Notes: a model not told the origin generated them from the sequence alone. Counted from the first letter of the stretch, positions 5,418 to 13,619 are shown. The stretch: 14,599 nucleotides of DNA from Bryobacterales bacterium (GCA_003142355.1 PLMF01000262.1:19560-34158), one strand, 5' to 3'. Numbers and translations are program-made.

Positions 5418-7031
5418 ATGTGGAGCCAGAACTACACACCAGTGGCGGGGAGCCTTGGGTGGTCGGCCCTCGCCGCTTCCCTCCCCTTAGTGGTACTTTT
5501 CTACCTGCTGGCTGTCAAGCGCAAACCCGCCTGGATATCGGCGGTGGCCAGCCTGGGCGCGGGGGTCCTGGTTGCGGCATTTCTTTACCGGATGCCTCCG
5601 GTCGCCATTCTGGCCGCGGCGACCTGCGGTGCGGCGTTCGGCCTGCTGCCCATAGGCTGGATCACCTTCAGCGCCATCCTGCTGTATCGGCTCACAGTCG
5701 AAACCGGCCAGTTCGAGATGATTAAAACGACTCTCGCGCGGCTGACCACTGATCGTTGCGTGCAGGCGCTGCTGGTCGCGTTCGCGTTCGGGGCGTTTAT
5801 CGAGGGAGCGGCGGGGGGCGGAGTGCCGGTGGCGGTGGGGGCCGCGATCCTGATGGGCCTCGGCTTCAACCCGCTTCAGGCTGCCAGTGTGTGTCTGCTG
5901 GCCAACACCGCGCCGGTGGCATTCGCAGCCATCGGTACACCGACCATCACGCTCGCACTCATCACCGGACTTCCGCTCCACCTCGTGAGCGGAGTGACGG
6001 GACGGGTCTGCGCGCCCCTCTCGCTGTGCGTTCCCGCGTATATGACGGTGCTGGTCGGGGGCCGGCGCGGCCTCAGACAGACGTTCCCGGCGGTCCTGGT
6101 TGCCGGGGTTTCGTTCGCCGGCGTTCAACTGGCGGTTTCCAACCTGATCGGACCGCAAATGGCAGCCCTGCTGTCCTCCGTGGCGACGATGGCCTGCCTG
6201 GTCCTGCTGCTCCAGGTATGGCGGCCGCGAACCGGAAGCGGCGATTGCCTTCCGCAGACGGCGCCTGCGCTCGGCAACGCCGTAATCTGGCGCGCGTGGC
6301 TGCCGTATATGCTGCTCGCGGCTTGCGTGCTGATTTGGGGCCTGCCTCCGGTCCGGGCGCTGCTCGCGAAAACGACTTTCGTCTTCGGGTGGCCGGGGCT
6401 CGACGGCCAGGTGCTGCGGCACGTGCCGGTCGTCGCCGTACCTGAACCCTATCCGGCCAGGTACCAACTGGAATGGCTTGCCTGCGCGGGGACGGCCAGC
6501 ATGTTGGCGTGCCTGATGGCCGCCGCCTCCGCGCGCATGCCGGCACGGAAGTTCGGCTGGGTCTTCCGACAGACGACACGACAAATGGCTCTTCCCCTGC
6601 TCACCATCGCCTCCGTTCTGGGCCTGGCATTTGTGATGAATTACTCCGGCGCCACCGCCACATTGGGTTTGACGTTGGCGGCGACCGCCGGGTTATTTCC
6701 GTTCTTCAGCCCCATGCTCGGATGGGTAGGCGTGTTTCTTACTGGCTCGGACACTTCCTCCAATGCACTCTTCGGCAATCTTCAAGTGGTCACTGCCGGG
6801 CGCCTGGGCCTGAGTCCTGTCCTGATGGCAGTTGCGAACTCGGTTGGTGGAGCGGTGGGTAAGATGATTAGCATCCAGAGCATCGCCATAGCTGCCGCCG
6901 CCACCGGAATGAAGACCTCGCAGGAATCGGAGCTGTTTCGCTCAACATTCCGGCACAGCGTAATCCTGATCTGCGCAATCGGTCTGCTCACGGTATTCTA
7001 CGCGTACATAGAACCCGGTTGGGTCCGGTGA
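5418..7031 (+). CDS. L-lactate/glycolate permease family transporter
   Basis: 537 residues, close to the usual ~530-560 of the LctP/GlcA family (TC 2.A.14). The start MWSQNYTPVAGSLGWSALAA is the typical family N-terminus. Many hydrophobic segments (about 12-14) cover the protein. Conserved blocks include FGAFIEGAAGGGVPVAVGAA, the C-terminal TGSDTSSNALFGNLQVVTA (about residues 440-460) and NSVGGAVGKMISIQSIAIA (about 473-492). The family imports 2-hydroxy-monocarboxylates (lactate, glycolate) with protons across the inner membrane. It is the third gene of the GntR-epimerase-permease run, 15 bases after the epimerase stop. A central stretch (about 275-345) is less typical and contains an extra loop. 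The actual substrate is not determined by sequence. Confidence 0.9.
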   Translation: MWSQNYTPVAGSLGWSALAASLPLVVLFYLLAVKRKPAWISAVASLGAGVLVAAFLYRMPPVAILAAATCGAAFGLLPIGWITFSAILLYRLTVETGQFEMIKTTLARLTTDRCVQALLVAFAFGAFIEGAAGGGVPVAVGAAILMGLGFNPLQAASVCLLANTAPVAFAAIGTPTITLALITGLPLHLVSGVTGRVCAPLSLCVPAYMTVLVGGRRGLRQTFPAVLVAGVSFAGVQLAVSNLIGPQMAALLSSVATMACLVLLLQVWRPRTGSGDCLPQTAPALGNAVIWRAWLPYMLLAACVLIWGLPPVRALLAKTTFVFGWPGLDGQVLRHVPVVAVPEPYPARYQLEWLACAGTASMLACLMAAASARMPARKFGWVFRQTTRQMALPLLTIASVLGLAFVMNYSGATATLGLTLAATAGLFPFFSPMLGWVGVFLTGSDTSSNALFGNLQVVTAGRLGLSPVLMAVANSVGGAVGKMISIQSIAIAAAATGMKTSQESELFRSTFRHSVILICAIGLLTVFYAYIEPGWVR

Positions 7032-7032
7032 C

Positions 7033-7050
7033 GCGGGCATTCACTCCCGC
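7033..7050 (+). terminator. Weak hairpin after the permease gene
   Basis: GCGGG (7033-7037) and CCCGC (7046-7050) can pair over an 8-base loop just after the permease stop. There is no T-run, so a role in termination is uncertain. Confidence 0.25.
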
Positions 7051-7114
7051 TGAGGCGCGCAACACCCCGCATCCAAAAGTCCGCGTGTGAATTACGTGCG
7101 AAATCTTCGCGGAA

Positions 7115-7133
7115 GGTGCCCAAAGTGGGTACC
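7115..7133 (+). other. Short hairpin upstream of the membrane protein gene
   Basis: GGTGCCCA (7115-7122) pairs with TGGGTACC (7126-7133) over a 3-base loop, with one G-U pair. It lies between the permease and the HELIGH membrane protein gene and could be a terminator stem or a regulatory structure; no T-run follows. Confidence 0.3.
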
Positions 7134-7158
7134 ATGCGTCAAGTAAAATAAACAAGTT

Positions 7159-7977
7159 ATGTGTTCTCAACGGGCGGGCGCCATCCGAACCCCTCTTCCT
7201 CCGCCATCCGACAGTCGACTGACGCTCGCCGCGATCGGCATCCTGGCCTACGTCTCGTGCGACCTCCTCCATGAACTGATTGGACACGGCGGTGCATGCC
7301 TGGCCACGGGCGGGCAGCCGGCGACATTCTCGACGGTTCATTTTCAGTGTCTCGGAGGCTGGCAGCCAGGCGTCTGCGCGGCCGGCATTCTCGCCAACAT
7401 CGTCGTCGGAGTGGCGCTCTGGATCGCCGCGCGGCAGAGCGCGAACATCTCCATCCACGTTCGATACTTCGCATGGCTGGCGATGGCCTACAACCTGTTC
7501 ACCGGATGGGGCTATGTCGTGAGCTCCAGTCTCGGCAATTCCGGCGACCTGGCCAATGCCTTCCGGGCAGCCCCGCCGGCGTGGCATTGGAGGGCGATGG
7601 CAGCACCGGTGGGAGTGCTTTTCTACGTGCTGTCCACCTGGATCGCAGCGGCGCAGATGCGCCCTCTCATCGGCCCAGGATATCCGGCGCGGCTCTGGAG
7701 GTTGATTCTGATCCCTTACTTCGGCTCGGCCGTGGTGGCGTCCGCCGCCGGAGCGCTGAACCAGATCATGAGTGCCCGTCTGGCGATCACCTTGGCCGTC
7801 GGCACGACTTTGGGCAGTTGGGGATTCCTGCTTGTGCCGCTCTTTCTTCTAACCAGCCGCACCGCTCCCGCACCGGCGCCACCGGCGATCCCGCGAAGCT
7901 TCGGCTGGATCATTGCGGCGGTTCTGGCCGCCGCCATCTTCGTGGGCGTCTTAGGACCGGGTCTGCGGCTGCACTGA
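7159..7977 (+). CDS. Multi-pass membrane protein with HELIGH motif
   Basis: 272 residues from ATG 7159, the only in-frame ATG/GTG/TTG start before the first membrane segment (an in-frame stop lies at 7144). About six to seven hydrophobic segments are visible. The first carries CDLLHELIGHGGAC (H38, E39, H43), a metal-ligand-like HE-xxx-H pattern, one residue longer than the HExxH of M50 site-2 proteases. A second conserved-looking block is AYNLFTGWGYVVSSSLGNSGDL. Related uncharacterised membrane proteins combine an HExxGHG motif with a GY-x-SG-GD block; I infer a peptidase-like or metal-dependent membrane protein of unknown role. Codons 9-17 (IRTPLPPPS) derive from the tRNA-like repeat, so the N-terminus may be recent. 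It ends convergently 32 bases from the restriction enzyme gene. Confidence 0.7.
   Translation: MCSQRAGAIRTPLPPPSDSRLTLAAIGILAYVSCDLLHELIGHGGACLATGGQPATFSTVHFQCLGGWQPGVCAAGILANIVVGVALWIAARQSANISIHVRYFAWLAMAYNLFTGWGYVVSSSLGNSGDLANAFRAAPPAWHWRAMAAPVGVLFYVLSTWIAAAQMRPLIGPGYPARLWRLILIPYFGSAVVASAAGALNQIMSARLAITLAVGTTLGSWGFLLVPLFLLTSRTAPAPAPPAIPRSFGWIIAAVLAAAIFVGVLGPGLRLH
7184..7207 (+). repeat. Direct repeat, copy 2: tRNA-Ser 3'-end fragment
   Basis: These 24 bases match the tRNA-Ser end at 1324-1347 in 22 positions, including the whole acceptor 3' strand, discriminator and CCA. No acceptor 5' strand, D-arm or anticodon arm precedes it, so it is not a functional tRNA. It lies in frame inside the start of the 7159-7977 gene. 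It is a candidate attachment-site duplicate about 5.9 kb from the intact tRNA. Confidence 0.65.
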
Positions 7978-8009
7978 GTCCTGGTTCTTCGCCGGCAGGT
8001 CTCACAGGC

Positions 8010-11000
8010 TCAAGCTCGATAGCCGTTTTCGCCTCGCTGTGCCTGCCCAAGAGCCACAAGGGTTTCAAGAATGGCCACAACTTCAGGGGAGCGAGCGCGT
8101 GTGAAGCTGCGGGCGACGGTCTCTGAGGAAACCGGGGTCGGGGTTTGAACCAGATAGTCGCGGACGGCGCGAACGCGGCCCGGGAGCGAGGGTGGCCATG
8201 GGGGGCGTGCGGCGCGGACGGGTTGGAGTCCCTCTACTTCCGTTTCCACATCCAGGCCGGTTTGGGTGGCGGCGGTGCTTTGGAACTCGGGGCGGATCCA
8301 CCGAATCAACCCGGAGCGTTCTTCGGCGGCGCGGGCGGCGTTCAGTTCGACAAGGCGGAAGAGAATGTCCTCGGCGGAGAGATCCGGTTGCCAGCCGTAG
8401 GCTTCGGCCACCGCGCGATCGAGGTCGTCGTGGATATCGCGGAGGACGGAAACGAGGCCCTGATCGTGAATCGTCTGGCTGGAAGCATCGAGCGGTTGAC
8501 CGGCGCGGAGTTCCTCCAGGACGTTGTACATTTCGGTGAGGGTCAGGTTGGGGTGAGCCTCTTGCTGACGTTTGCGATGCGCGTCGAGTTGTTCGCCGAG
8601 GAACCGGATGCGTTCGCGTTGGGTCTCGGAGGCGTCGGGAAAGGGAAAAGGTTCGAAGCAGCGAGTTTTGTTGTAGCGGGGATCGTTCCCGAAACCGAGT
8701 CTGCCACCTGCTGAGAGCGCCCACGTGACATGAATTCGACTGGAAAGAACGCCCAAGACAAAGGCATCGCTTGATGCGATGTTGATGAGCATGTTGTCCG
8801 GGAGGATGGATGCATCGAGGAAAACGAAGAAGCGGTGCTTAGCTGTTTCCGGGGTCGCGATGTACCGGCGAACACTGCGTAGGGCTGGCCGGAAGGTGTT
8901 GATCGGTTCACCAAAAATCCACCACTTTTCTCGCCGAGTGGCACGTTTGTTTTCGTCTCTTTCCGGTTTGACGTGATCAACGATGTGTTGATAGACTGCG
9001 GGGAATCTCGTACGCACTTCCTCGGCAGTGAGGCCAAACAGGTCGATCACCATGACGCCCCGGGGCCGGGAGGTGATGTCGCGGCCGTTGCGGTAGTGGC
9101 GGATGTGGTGTTCGAGGCCATGGACTCTGCCCAACCCGAGGTCACGAGCCTTTTCGGGGGTCACGATGAAGCCGGCACCGTGCAGTTTGACGCCGGGGCA
9201 ACTGAGTCCTTGGTTGGCTTTGAGCGGGACAGCAACAGTCGTGTCGGGTCCGATGGTGAGGTCAGGGTGTATGAAACCGTAGCGTTCGGCGAATTCAACT
9301 TTGGCTGCGCCTTCGTCTTCGCCGGGTTCTTCAGCGACCACGCGAAGGAGGCGGCCTTCGCGTCTACCTGCCTCAACAACGGTCATGGCGATTCGCACCG
9401 CCGCTCCGTCGGCGGAGTCCACCCAGGGGTGGTCGGGGATGGCAAACACGAGCGATGCCGGAGTGGTCGCATCGGTCAGGTGCGGGGTGATGACGCGGCG
9501 CTGGAAGGTCTGACGCAGACTGTTTGTGGTGATAAAACCGAAGCGCCGGGTCTGCCCGGCGCGAACGCGTTCAGCGCCGCGATGCCACCAATACATGACG
9601 TAGTCGGCCGTCTCGGGGACCTCGCTGTAAACCGAGCGAAGCGTCTGGGTGTAGCCATCGCCGAGTTCGCCGCGCATTCTCCAGTTGCCGAGGAACGGCG
9701 GGTTGCCAACAATGAACTGGGCGGAGGGCCACTCGGCGCGGCGGGCGTTGACATAGGTCAGGATCGGCCGGCGTGCCGATTCGTCCGGTACTTCCTCTCC
9801 GGTAACAGGGTGCCTTTTCGTAGTGACGCCGTCCCAGGTATCGCGCGCGTTGCCGTGCTCGTCAACGGCCGGCTCGACCCTGTCGTACGCGAGCAGAGCG
9901 TCCCGGTGCTCGATGTTGTGGAAGCGTTTGATGACGGGTTCGGGCGGAACCGATGATGCGCCCCAGGTTCGGAAATACCATTGGAGGTAGCCGATCCAGA
10001 GGACGAGATCCGTGATGGCCGCGGCCCGAGGATTCAACTCGATTCCTTTCAACTGGTGGGGATCGACCGTAAGGCCGGTCTCGTGGAGAGCCTGCTGGCT
10101 TTCGCCGAGTCCTTCGAGCGCATCGTTGATCTCGGCTTCCAGCCGCTTGAGGTGTTCGAGGGTCACATAGAGGAAGTTGCCGGAGCCGCAGGCCGGGTCG
10201 AGCACTTCGATGGAGCAGAGTTGGCGGCGAAAGTCAGTGAGCAGGGAGATGGCGTCGTTGGTCTTGCCGGCACGCTGCAATGTGTGGGCAGCGGCCTGAA
10301 CGTCGCGCCAGTCGTGGCGGAGCGGCTCTACCACAGTCGGTATGACAAGGCGTTCGACATAGGCGCGAGGGGTGTAGTGGGCGCCCAAGGAGTGGCGCTC
10401 GCGCTCGTCAAGCGCCCGTTCGAGCAAGGTTCCGAAGATCGCGGGCTCCACGTCCTTCCACTCGGCCGCGGCAGCGAGGCAGAGAAGGTCGAACTGGTTG
10501 CGGTTCAGCGGCAAAGCTTCGACGGATTCGAATAATCCACCGTTGAACCGGAGCACATGTTCACGCAAGATGGGGGAGAACCCGCCAGCGTTCATACTCT
10601 CCCATAGGGACTCGACCATGGGCCTAAAGTTCTGGAGGTCGTCTCTGAGACTTTCCAGAAGATTCGAGAAGCTGTCCTTGGGCAGGAGATGGATGTCTTC
10701 GGCGAAGAACGTGAATATGCAGCGCATCAAGAAGGACGCGACGGCCTCGGGCGGGTGGTCCTTTTCGAGGTCGCGGGCCAAATTGGCCAGTTGATATGCG
10801 ACGTCCCGGGTGACCCGGGCGGAAATGCGACTGGGGTCGAGGGCGAGCGGGTCCAGCCAGATGGCACGCAACCGGGTACGAATCAACTCGGTCTCAAGGT
10901 CGCCGAGGAGGATTCGATGGGTAAGGGAGTCGGGGAAGGGGACGTAGGCTTTGCCGGTTCCGGAAAAGTCGGCAAACAACTCGATCGAGTATCCAACGTC

Positions 11001-11417
11001 GACCACAACAAGGAAAGGCGGCCATCCGTCGACAGTAGGGAGGGCTTTTGCGTATTGCTCGGCCTGATTGCGGGCGCGCAGCATCGCTTCGTCCCAACCG
11101 GACGTGCCACGCACGCCGACGCCGCGTCGGCGAGTCGGTTCGAAGAGCAGCGAAGGCGCTGGGGCGTCGCGGCCCTGCTTGGCTTCAAGGACGAAGGAGC
11201 CACGCTTGTAGAGATCGATGAATCCCGTGCTGGTGAGCCCGCTGGGGTGGCGGAAAATGACCGGACGCTCGAAGACGTAGTCGTCCAGGCGATCATCGGC
11301 AACCGCGGGATTCGGACGGGCCACGTCGAGATAATCGCAGAGTTCGGAGAGAAAGAGCTGGTAGTTGGCTCGCTCGGCGGCGCCTGAATTCTGCCATCGT
11401 TGGATGAATGCGTGCAC
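8010..11417 (-). CDS. MmeI-like type IIL/IIG restriction-modification enzyme
   Basis: 1135 residues, a single chain joining nuclease, methyltransferase and target recognition. The N-terminus has the PD-(D/E)xK nuclease motif D68-x9-E78-A-K80 ([16 protein letters not shown]), the same spacing known for MmeI. A helical linker follows to about residue 330, then [15 protein letters not shown] leads into an N6-adenine methylase core: motif [13 protein letters not shown] (406-417) and motif IV NPPF (572-575). The target-recognition region is about 740-960, with the block [13 protein letters not shown] near its end, and a helical C-terminal part follows. The last ~60 residues resemble a winged helix. 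Such enzymes cut foreign DNA and protect host sites by methylating one strand, so no partner gene is needed. Start GTG 11417 fits the family N-terminus ([23 protein letters not shown]); a stop lies seven codons upstream. No damage is visible. Confidence 0.9.
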   Translation of the reverse strand: MHAFIQRWQNSGAAERANYQLFLSELCDYLDVARPNPAVADDRLDDYVFERPVIFRHPSGLTSTGFIDLYKRGSFVLEAKQGRDAPAPSLLFEPTRRRGVGVRGTSGWDEAMLRARNQAEQYAKALPTVDGWPPFLVVVDVGYSIELFADFSGTGKAYVPFPDSLTHRILLGDLETELIRTRLRAIWLDPLALDPSRISARVTRDVAYQLANLARDLEKDHPPEAVASFLMRCIFTFFAEDIHLLPKDSFSNLLESLRDDLQNFRPMVESLWESMNAGGFSPILREHVLRFNGGLFESVEALPLNRNQFDLLCLAAAAEWKDVEPAIFGTLLERALDERERHSLGAHYTPRAYVERLVIPTVVEPLRHDWRDVQAAAHTLQRAGKTNDAISLLTDFRRQLCSIEVLDPACGSGNFLYVTLEHLKRLEAEINDALEGLGESQQALHETGLTVDPHQLKGIELNPRAAAITDLVLWIGYLQWYFRTWGASSVPPEPVIKRFHNIEHRDALLAYDRVEPAVDEHGNARDTWDGVTTKRHPVTGEEVPDESARRPILTYVNARRAEWPSAQFIVGNPPFLGNWRMRGELGDGYTQTLRSVYSEVPETADYVMYWWHRGAERVRAGQTRRFGFITTNSLRQTFQRRVITPHLTDATTPASLVFAIPDHPWVDSADGAAVRIAMTVVEAGRREGRLLRVVAEEPGEDEGAAKVEFAERYGFIHPDLTIGPDTTVAVPLKANQGLSCPGVKLHGAGFIVTPEKARDLGLGRVHGLEHHIRHYRNGRDITSRPRGVMVIDLFGLTAEEVRTRFPAVYQHIVDHVKPERDENKRATRREKWWIFGEPINTFRPALRSVRRYIATPETAKHRFFVFLDASILPDNMLINIASSDAFVLGVLSSRIHVTWALSAGGRLGFGNDPRYNKTRCFEPFPFPDASETQRERIRFLGEQLDAHRKRQQEAHPNLTLTEMYNVLEELRAGQPLDASSQTIHDQGLVSVLRDIHDDLDRAVAEAYGWQPDLSAEDILFRLVELNAARAAEERSGLIRWIRPEFQSTAATQTGLDVETEVEGLQPVRAARPPWPPSLPGRVRAVRDYLVQTPTPVSSETVARSFTRARSPEVVAILETLVALGQAQRGENGYRA

Positions 11418-11683
11418 GTTCTGCTCAATGCAAGTTTAGCTGGTGGACTGGGCTAGGGGTAGCGTGGTGCGCAATTTGGCGAAGTCGATGTCATTGGCGG
11501 CGCTGAGACGTGTGGGGGTTCGGTGCAAGTTCGATAGATTGAAGGCGGCTGTGGATGAACAGCTTCCCCCAATTCTCGGCCGATGCGGGGCTCCGCCGAA
11601 ATCTCCGGCGATGTCGCTGTCCGTGTCGGCGAAAAGTGGAACGTGGATGAGTAGCCCATAGCCGCCGCCAAACCGGCAGGTTT
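11418..11683. other. Intergenic stretch without a recognisable gene
   Basis: Between the restriction enzyme start and the orphan dnaE fragment. Frames of about 70 codons are open on both strands, but none has a ribosome binding site or a recognised domain. It contains GC-rich repeats of TGTCGNTGTCCG/TGTCGGCG type around 11611-11637 and a perfect small inverted repeat AAACC/GGTTT at 11670-11683. Possibly decayed mobile-element DNA; I cannot name it. It must hold the promoter of the restriction gene, but no convincing boxes are seen. Confidence 0.4.
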
Positions 11684-11753
11684 CTACCCCGCCACCCGCT
11701 CAATCGCTTCCGCCCCGCAGATCTCCTCGACCAGCTTGCGGAATTCCCAGTCT
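11684..11753 (-). repeat. Direct repeat, copy 1: dnaE 3' end
   Basis: Same orientation as 13748-13817, 2064 bases apart; 64 of 70 bases are identical, with 30 exact from the stop codon inward. It flanks the three-gene module together with copy 2. Homology ends at the stop codon; the downstream sequences differ. Confidence 0.85.
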
Positions 11754-11776
11754 CGCCAGCGGGCCGGTGTGTCCGG
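11684..11776 (-). pseudogene. dnaE: Orphan 3' fragment of dnaE (last ~30 codons)
   Basis: Read on the minus strand, this encodes DTPARWRDWEF, then RKLVEEICGAEAIERVAG and TAG. It matches the true DnaE end (DVPAKVRPDREF, then RKMVEEICGAEAIERVAG) in the same frame with a one-codon gap. At DNA level 64 of 70 bases match 13748-13817, the first 30 identically. An in-frame TAA stands directly before the fragment (11779-11777), and the last gene of the TIGR04255 module stops at 11780. It is therefore a gene remnant abutting the module, not an expressed gene. It marks one boundary of an insertion or duplication. Confidence 0.85.
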
Positions 11777-11779
11777 TTA

Positions 11780-12190
11780 TCAGGAAGCTTCGATTGCGAC
11801 CAGCGGCGGCTCAGGAGGAATCTCCCACTTGGCTTCGCGCGCGAAACCGTTGGCGATCGATTGCCGCTTCTTCCCGATCACGAGGCCGTGAGCCGGGTCA
11901 CGGGGAGGTTCCGTGTCGTAGATGACACCCTGTTCCAGTTGCCTCGCCAGACCAGCGGTTACGGAGCAGAGGGAACTGTCCGGGTATCCTTTGAGCGCGT
12001 GTTCTTTCGGGCGTCCCTGCTGCTCCATTAGCGACAGGAAAAGAATCGAGAGTTCGAAATTCTTGAAGGCGGCGGATGCGATCCGCATTCGGCCCCGATC
12101 GCCAGGCACAACCCAATCTGCAAGGAGCCGTCTCAACAAGACCTCGTGGTCGGCGATTGCCGGGTCATTCGTGATTTCGCGGTCCGGCAT
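11780..12190 (-). CDS. Uncharacterised protein, third gene of the TIGR04255 module
   Basis: 136 residues from ATG 12190, whose A is shared with the TGA of the preceding gene (TGATG), a classical coupled junction. A longer GTG start at 12232 would overlap 43 bases and is less likely. No known domain is recognised. The body looks mainly helical: ADHEVLLRRLLADWVVP, then AFKNFELSILFLSLMEQQGR, LKGYPDSSLCSVTAGLAR, and the well-formed block DTEPPRDPAHGLVIGKK, which looks conserved. The N-terminal region has DHEVLLRR, and the C-terminus is proline-rich (EIPPEPPLV). No signal peptide or membrane segment is seen, so it is probably cytoplasmic. I believe similar small proteins accompany TIGR04255 genes elsewhere, from memory and not checked. 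Confidence 0.75.
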   Translation of the reverse strand: MPDREITNDPAIADHEVLLRRLLADWVVPGDRGRMRIASAAFKNFELSILFLSLMEQQGRPKEHALKGYPDSSLCSVTAGLARQLEQGVIYDTEPPRDPAHGLVIGKKRQSIANGFAREAKWEIPPEPPLVAIEAS

Positions 12191-12744
12191 CACCAAATCC
12201 GGTTCAGATACTCCTTCACCGTGGCGAACCACGGTCCGACTCGCCCCTCGTGTTCCTCTCCGCTTTCAGCGTCGAAGTAGTAAAACGTGGCGCTGCCAGT
12301 CGGATCGAACTCGATCTCGATGTCCTTGCCGTTCCGGTGCCATTCTACCTGGAGTCCCGAGTTTTGCAGAGGGACAATGCTCGGTGCAGACGCATCATGG
12401 GGCAGAACTTCTTCCATCGCCGCCAGGCCGCGATTGATCGTGGCCGGGTCTATCCGGCGCGCTCCTTCGCCGTCCCAATTGTCGTTGAGCGTGACCAGGT
12501 TCGCGAAGCCTTGAAGCACAGGTCCGAGCCACGTGGGTCTGGGTTCGCCGTCGTCCAAATACCGGAATGCGACCTGCCTTCCCCTGGATGTGCGACGAAT
12601 AACAGTAGCGACAGGCTCCGGCCTGCACGAGGAGGCCCCTGTGTCAAGGCGGCGCTCCCGTTCGGTCAGCTCTGCGAGCAACCGAGAAAAGTCGGGAGTT
12701 GCGACGAAGCTCCGCTCTAGCCGGGTGAGTTCAGGAGTTGCCAC
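12190..12744 (-). CDS. Uncharacterised protein, second gene of the TIGR04255 module
   Basis: 184 residues from GTG 12744, with AAAAGGG about 9 bases upstream. It overlaps the end of the TIGR04255 gene by 14 bases and is coupled to the next gene by TGATG. No named domain is recognised. The first ~70 residues are charged and variable-looking (RLERSFVATPDFSRLLAELTERERRLD). The rest is compact: GFANLVTLNDNWDGEGARRI, then PSIVPLQNSGLQVEWHRNG, and KDIEIEFDPTGSATFYYFD, suggesting a small alpha/beta domain with a beta sheet of W/Y-rich strands. The NWDGxGA and LQVEWHRNGKDIEIEF blocks look like family signatures. It is probably cytoplasmic and the function is unknown. Its tight position between the other two argues that all three products act together. 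Confidence 0.78.
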   Translation of the reverse strand: MATPELTRLERSFVATPDFSRLLAELTERERRLDTGASSCRPEPVATVIRRTSRGRQVAFRYLDDGEPRPTWLGPVLQGFANLVTLNDNWDGEGARRIDPATINRGLAAMEEVLPHDASAPSIVPLQNSGLQVEWHRNGKDIEIEFDPTGSATFYYFDAESGEEHEGRVGPWFATVKEYLNRIW

Positions 12745-13567
12745 TTTTGTCTACCCTTTTCCAAACTGCGTGCATGTGCGGCGTCGTCAAAACTGCGAAG
12801 GATCGGACGATCCATTCGCGGCCCAGATCGAAGAACTCGAACGAATCTCCCACCTGGCCTCTGGCAGTTAGTTGAAAGACATACATGGGCTTGTTATCGG
12901 AGGTCTGGAGGGCGCGCTGCACGTCTACGTGCAGCCGCCCGACCGGCCTCCCGCCAACGCCCGGGATCACAAAACGGCCAGAACACCGCCAATCTTCCGC
13001 TGCTCCCGGGATTGCCACTTTTGGCGACTTCCAGAAAGTGAAGACCCTCTCCAAATCGCCGAAGGAGTCCCAGCCTTCACCCGAAACAATGTGGTTCACG
13101 TACGTCACTTCACATTGGTTGACGTGCGTCGCGCCCAACTCGTTCTCTGTCAAAAACTTCTGGAAGATCGCAAAGTCCCGCTCGAAGGATGCCCTGACCC
13201 TTTCGTAGTGTGGGTACTTCTCGGCCCCGCCCTCTTTTCGCCAGTTCTTAATGAAGCGGTCCGTCTGGATCTGGATCATCTCATTTCCCTGAGCATTCAC
13301 GAACCACAATCGCGGAACCGGAGGGGCCTCGTATGCCTCAAGCCGCAAGCCAAGGCGTGCCCGCTTGATCTCTCCGAACTGCTCAACCACTGGGTCGAGG
13401 GGCGGCCGCTCCTCGGTCTTCGGAAAGCCCTCGCGAAACCTCTCCCAGAGCAGTCCCAGGTGCGCGGTGCGAATAGCCGCCAGCGGCTCAAACTGCACCG
13501 ACAACACTGTTTCAATGACAGGCGGATTCTCGAAGTCCGGCAGATCTTCAGGGCGCGCCGTCACCAT
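12731..13567 (-). CDS. TIGR04255-family protein, first gene of a three-gene module
   Basis: 278 residues from ATG 13567. The opening FENPPVIETVLSVQFEPLAAI is the hallmark of TIGR04255, a family described as sporadically distributed and without known function. Further family-like blocks are PRLWFVNAQGNEMIQIQTDRFIKNWR, YERVRASFERDFAIF, CEVTYVNHI and the C-terminal REWIVRSFAVLTTPHMHAVWKR. The pattern suggests a repeated alpha/beta fold; no catalytic motif is evident. It is transcribed from a good promoter at 13620-13649 and overlaps the next gene by 14 bases. The module is bounded by two copies of the dnaE 3' end, so it is likely mobile cargo; a defence or stress role is inference. Family recognition is from memory. 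Confidence 0.72.
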   Translation of the reverse strand: MVTARPEDLPDFENPPVIETVLSVQFEPLAAIRTAHLGLLWERFREGFPKTEERPPLDPVVEQFGEIKRARLGLRLEAYEAPPVPRLWFVNAQGNEMIQIQTDRFIKNWRKEGGAEKYPHYERVRASFERDFAIFQKFLTENELGATHVNQCEVTYVNHIVSGEGWDSFGDLERVFTFWKSPKVAIPGAAEDWRCSGRFVIPGVGGRPVGRLHVDVQRALQTSDNKPMYVFQLTARGQVGDSFEFFDLGREWIVRSFAVLTTPHMHAVWKRVDKSGNS

Positions 13568-13580
13568 AGAATCCCAGCCC

Positions 13581-13606
13581 GAAACAAATTTTTATAGAAA
13601 TGTTCC
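13581..13606. promoter_or_regulatory. AT-rich imperfect palindrome in the module leader
   Basis: GAAACA at 13581-13586 and TGTTCC at 13601-13606 are inverted half sites (5 of 6 match) around an AT-rich centre with TATAGAA. It lies just after the predicted transcription start of the TIGR04255 gene and could be an operator or a second -10 region. AT content is far above that of the surroundings. Confidence 0.3.
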
Positions 13607-13619
13607 GATCCCGCTCGAT

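Noticed and set aside
5487..6584. 365-codon minus-strand frame over the permease gene
   Set aside because: Antisense to conserved permease sequence; highly polar, Arg/Gln-rich translation with no domain.
8973..9956. Long + strand open frame (327 codons) inside the restriction enzyme gene
   Set aside because: It is antisense to the MmeI-like coding sequence, whose motifs are intact; no domain or ribosome binding site of its own. Typical GC-rich shadow.
8010..11417. DISARM or BREX methylase
   Set aside because: No drmA/drmB/drmC, pglZ or brx genes are nearby, and the fused D-x9-ExK nuclease motif fits a stand-alone MmeI-like enzyme.
11611..11640. Possible insertion-sequence terminal repeat
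   Set aside because: The GC-rich repeats resemble some IS ends, but no matching opposite end, target duplication or transposase is visible.
12191..12232. Longer GTG start (12232) for the third module gene
   Set aside because: It would overlap gene two by 43 bases, while ATG 12190 forms a TGATG junction.
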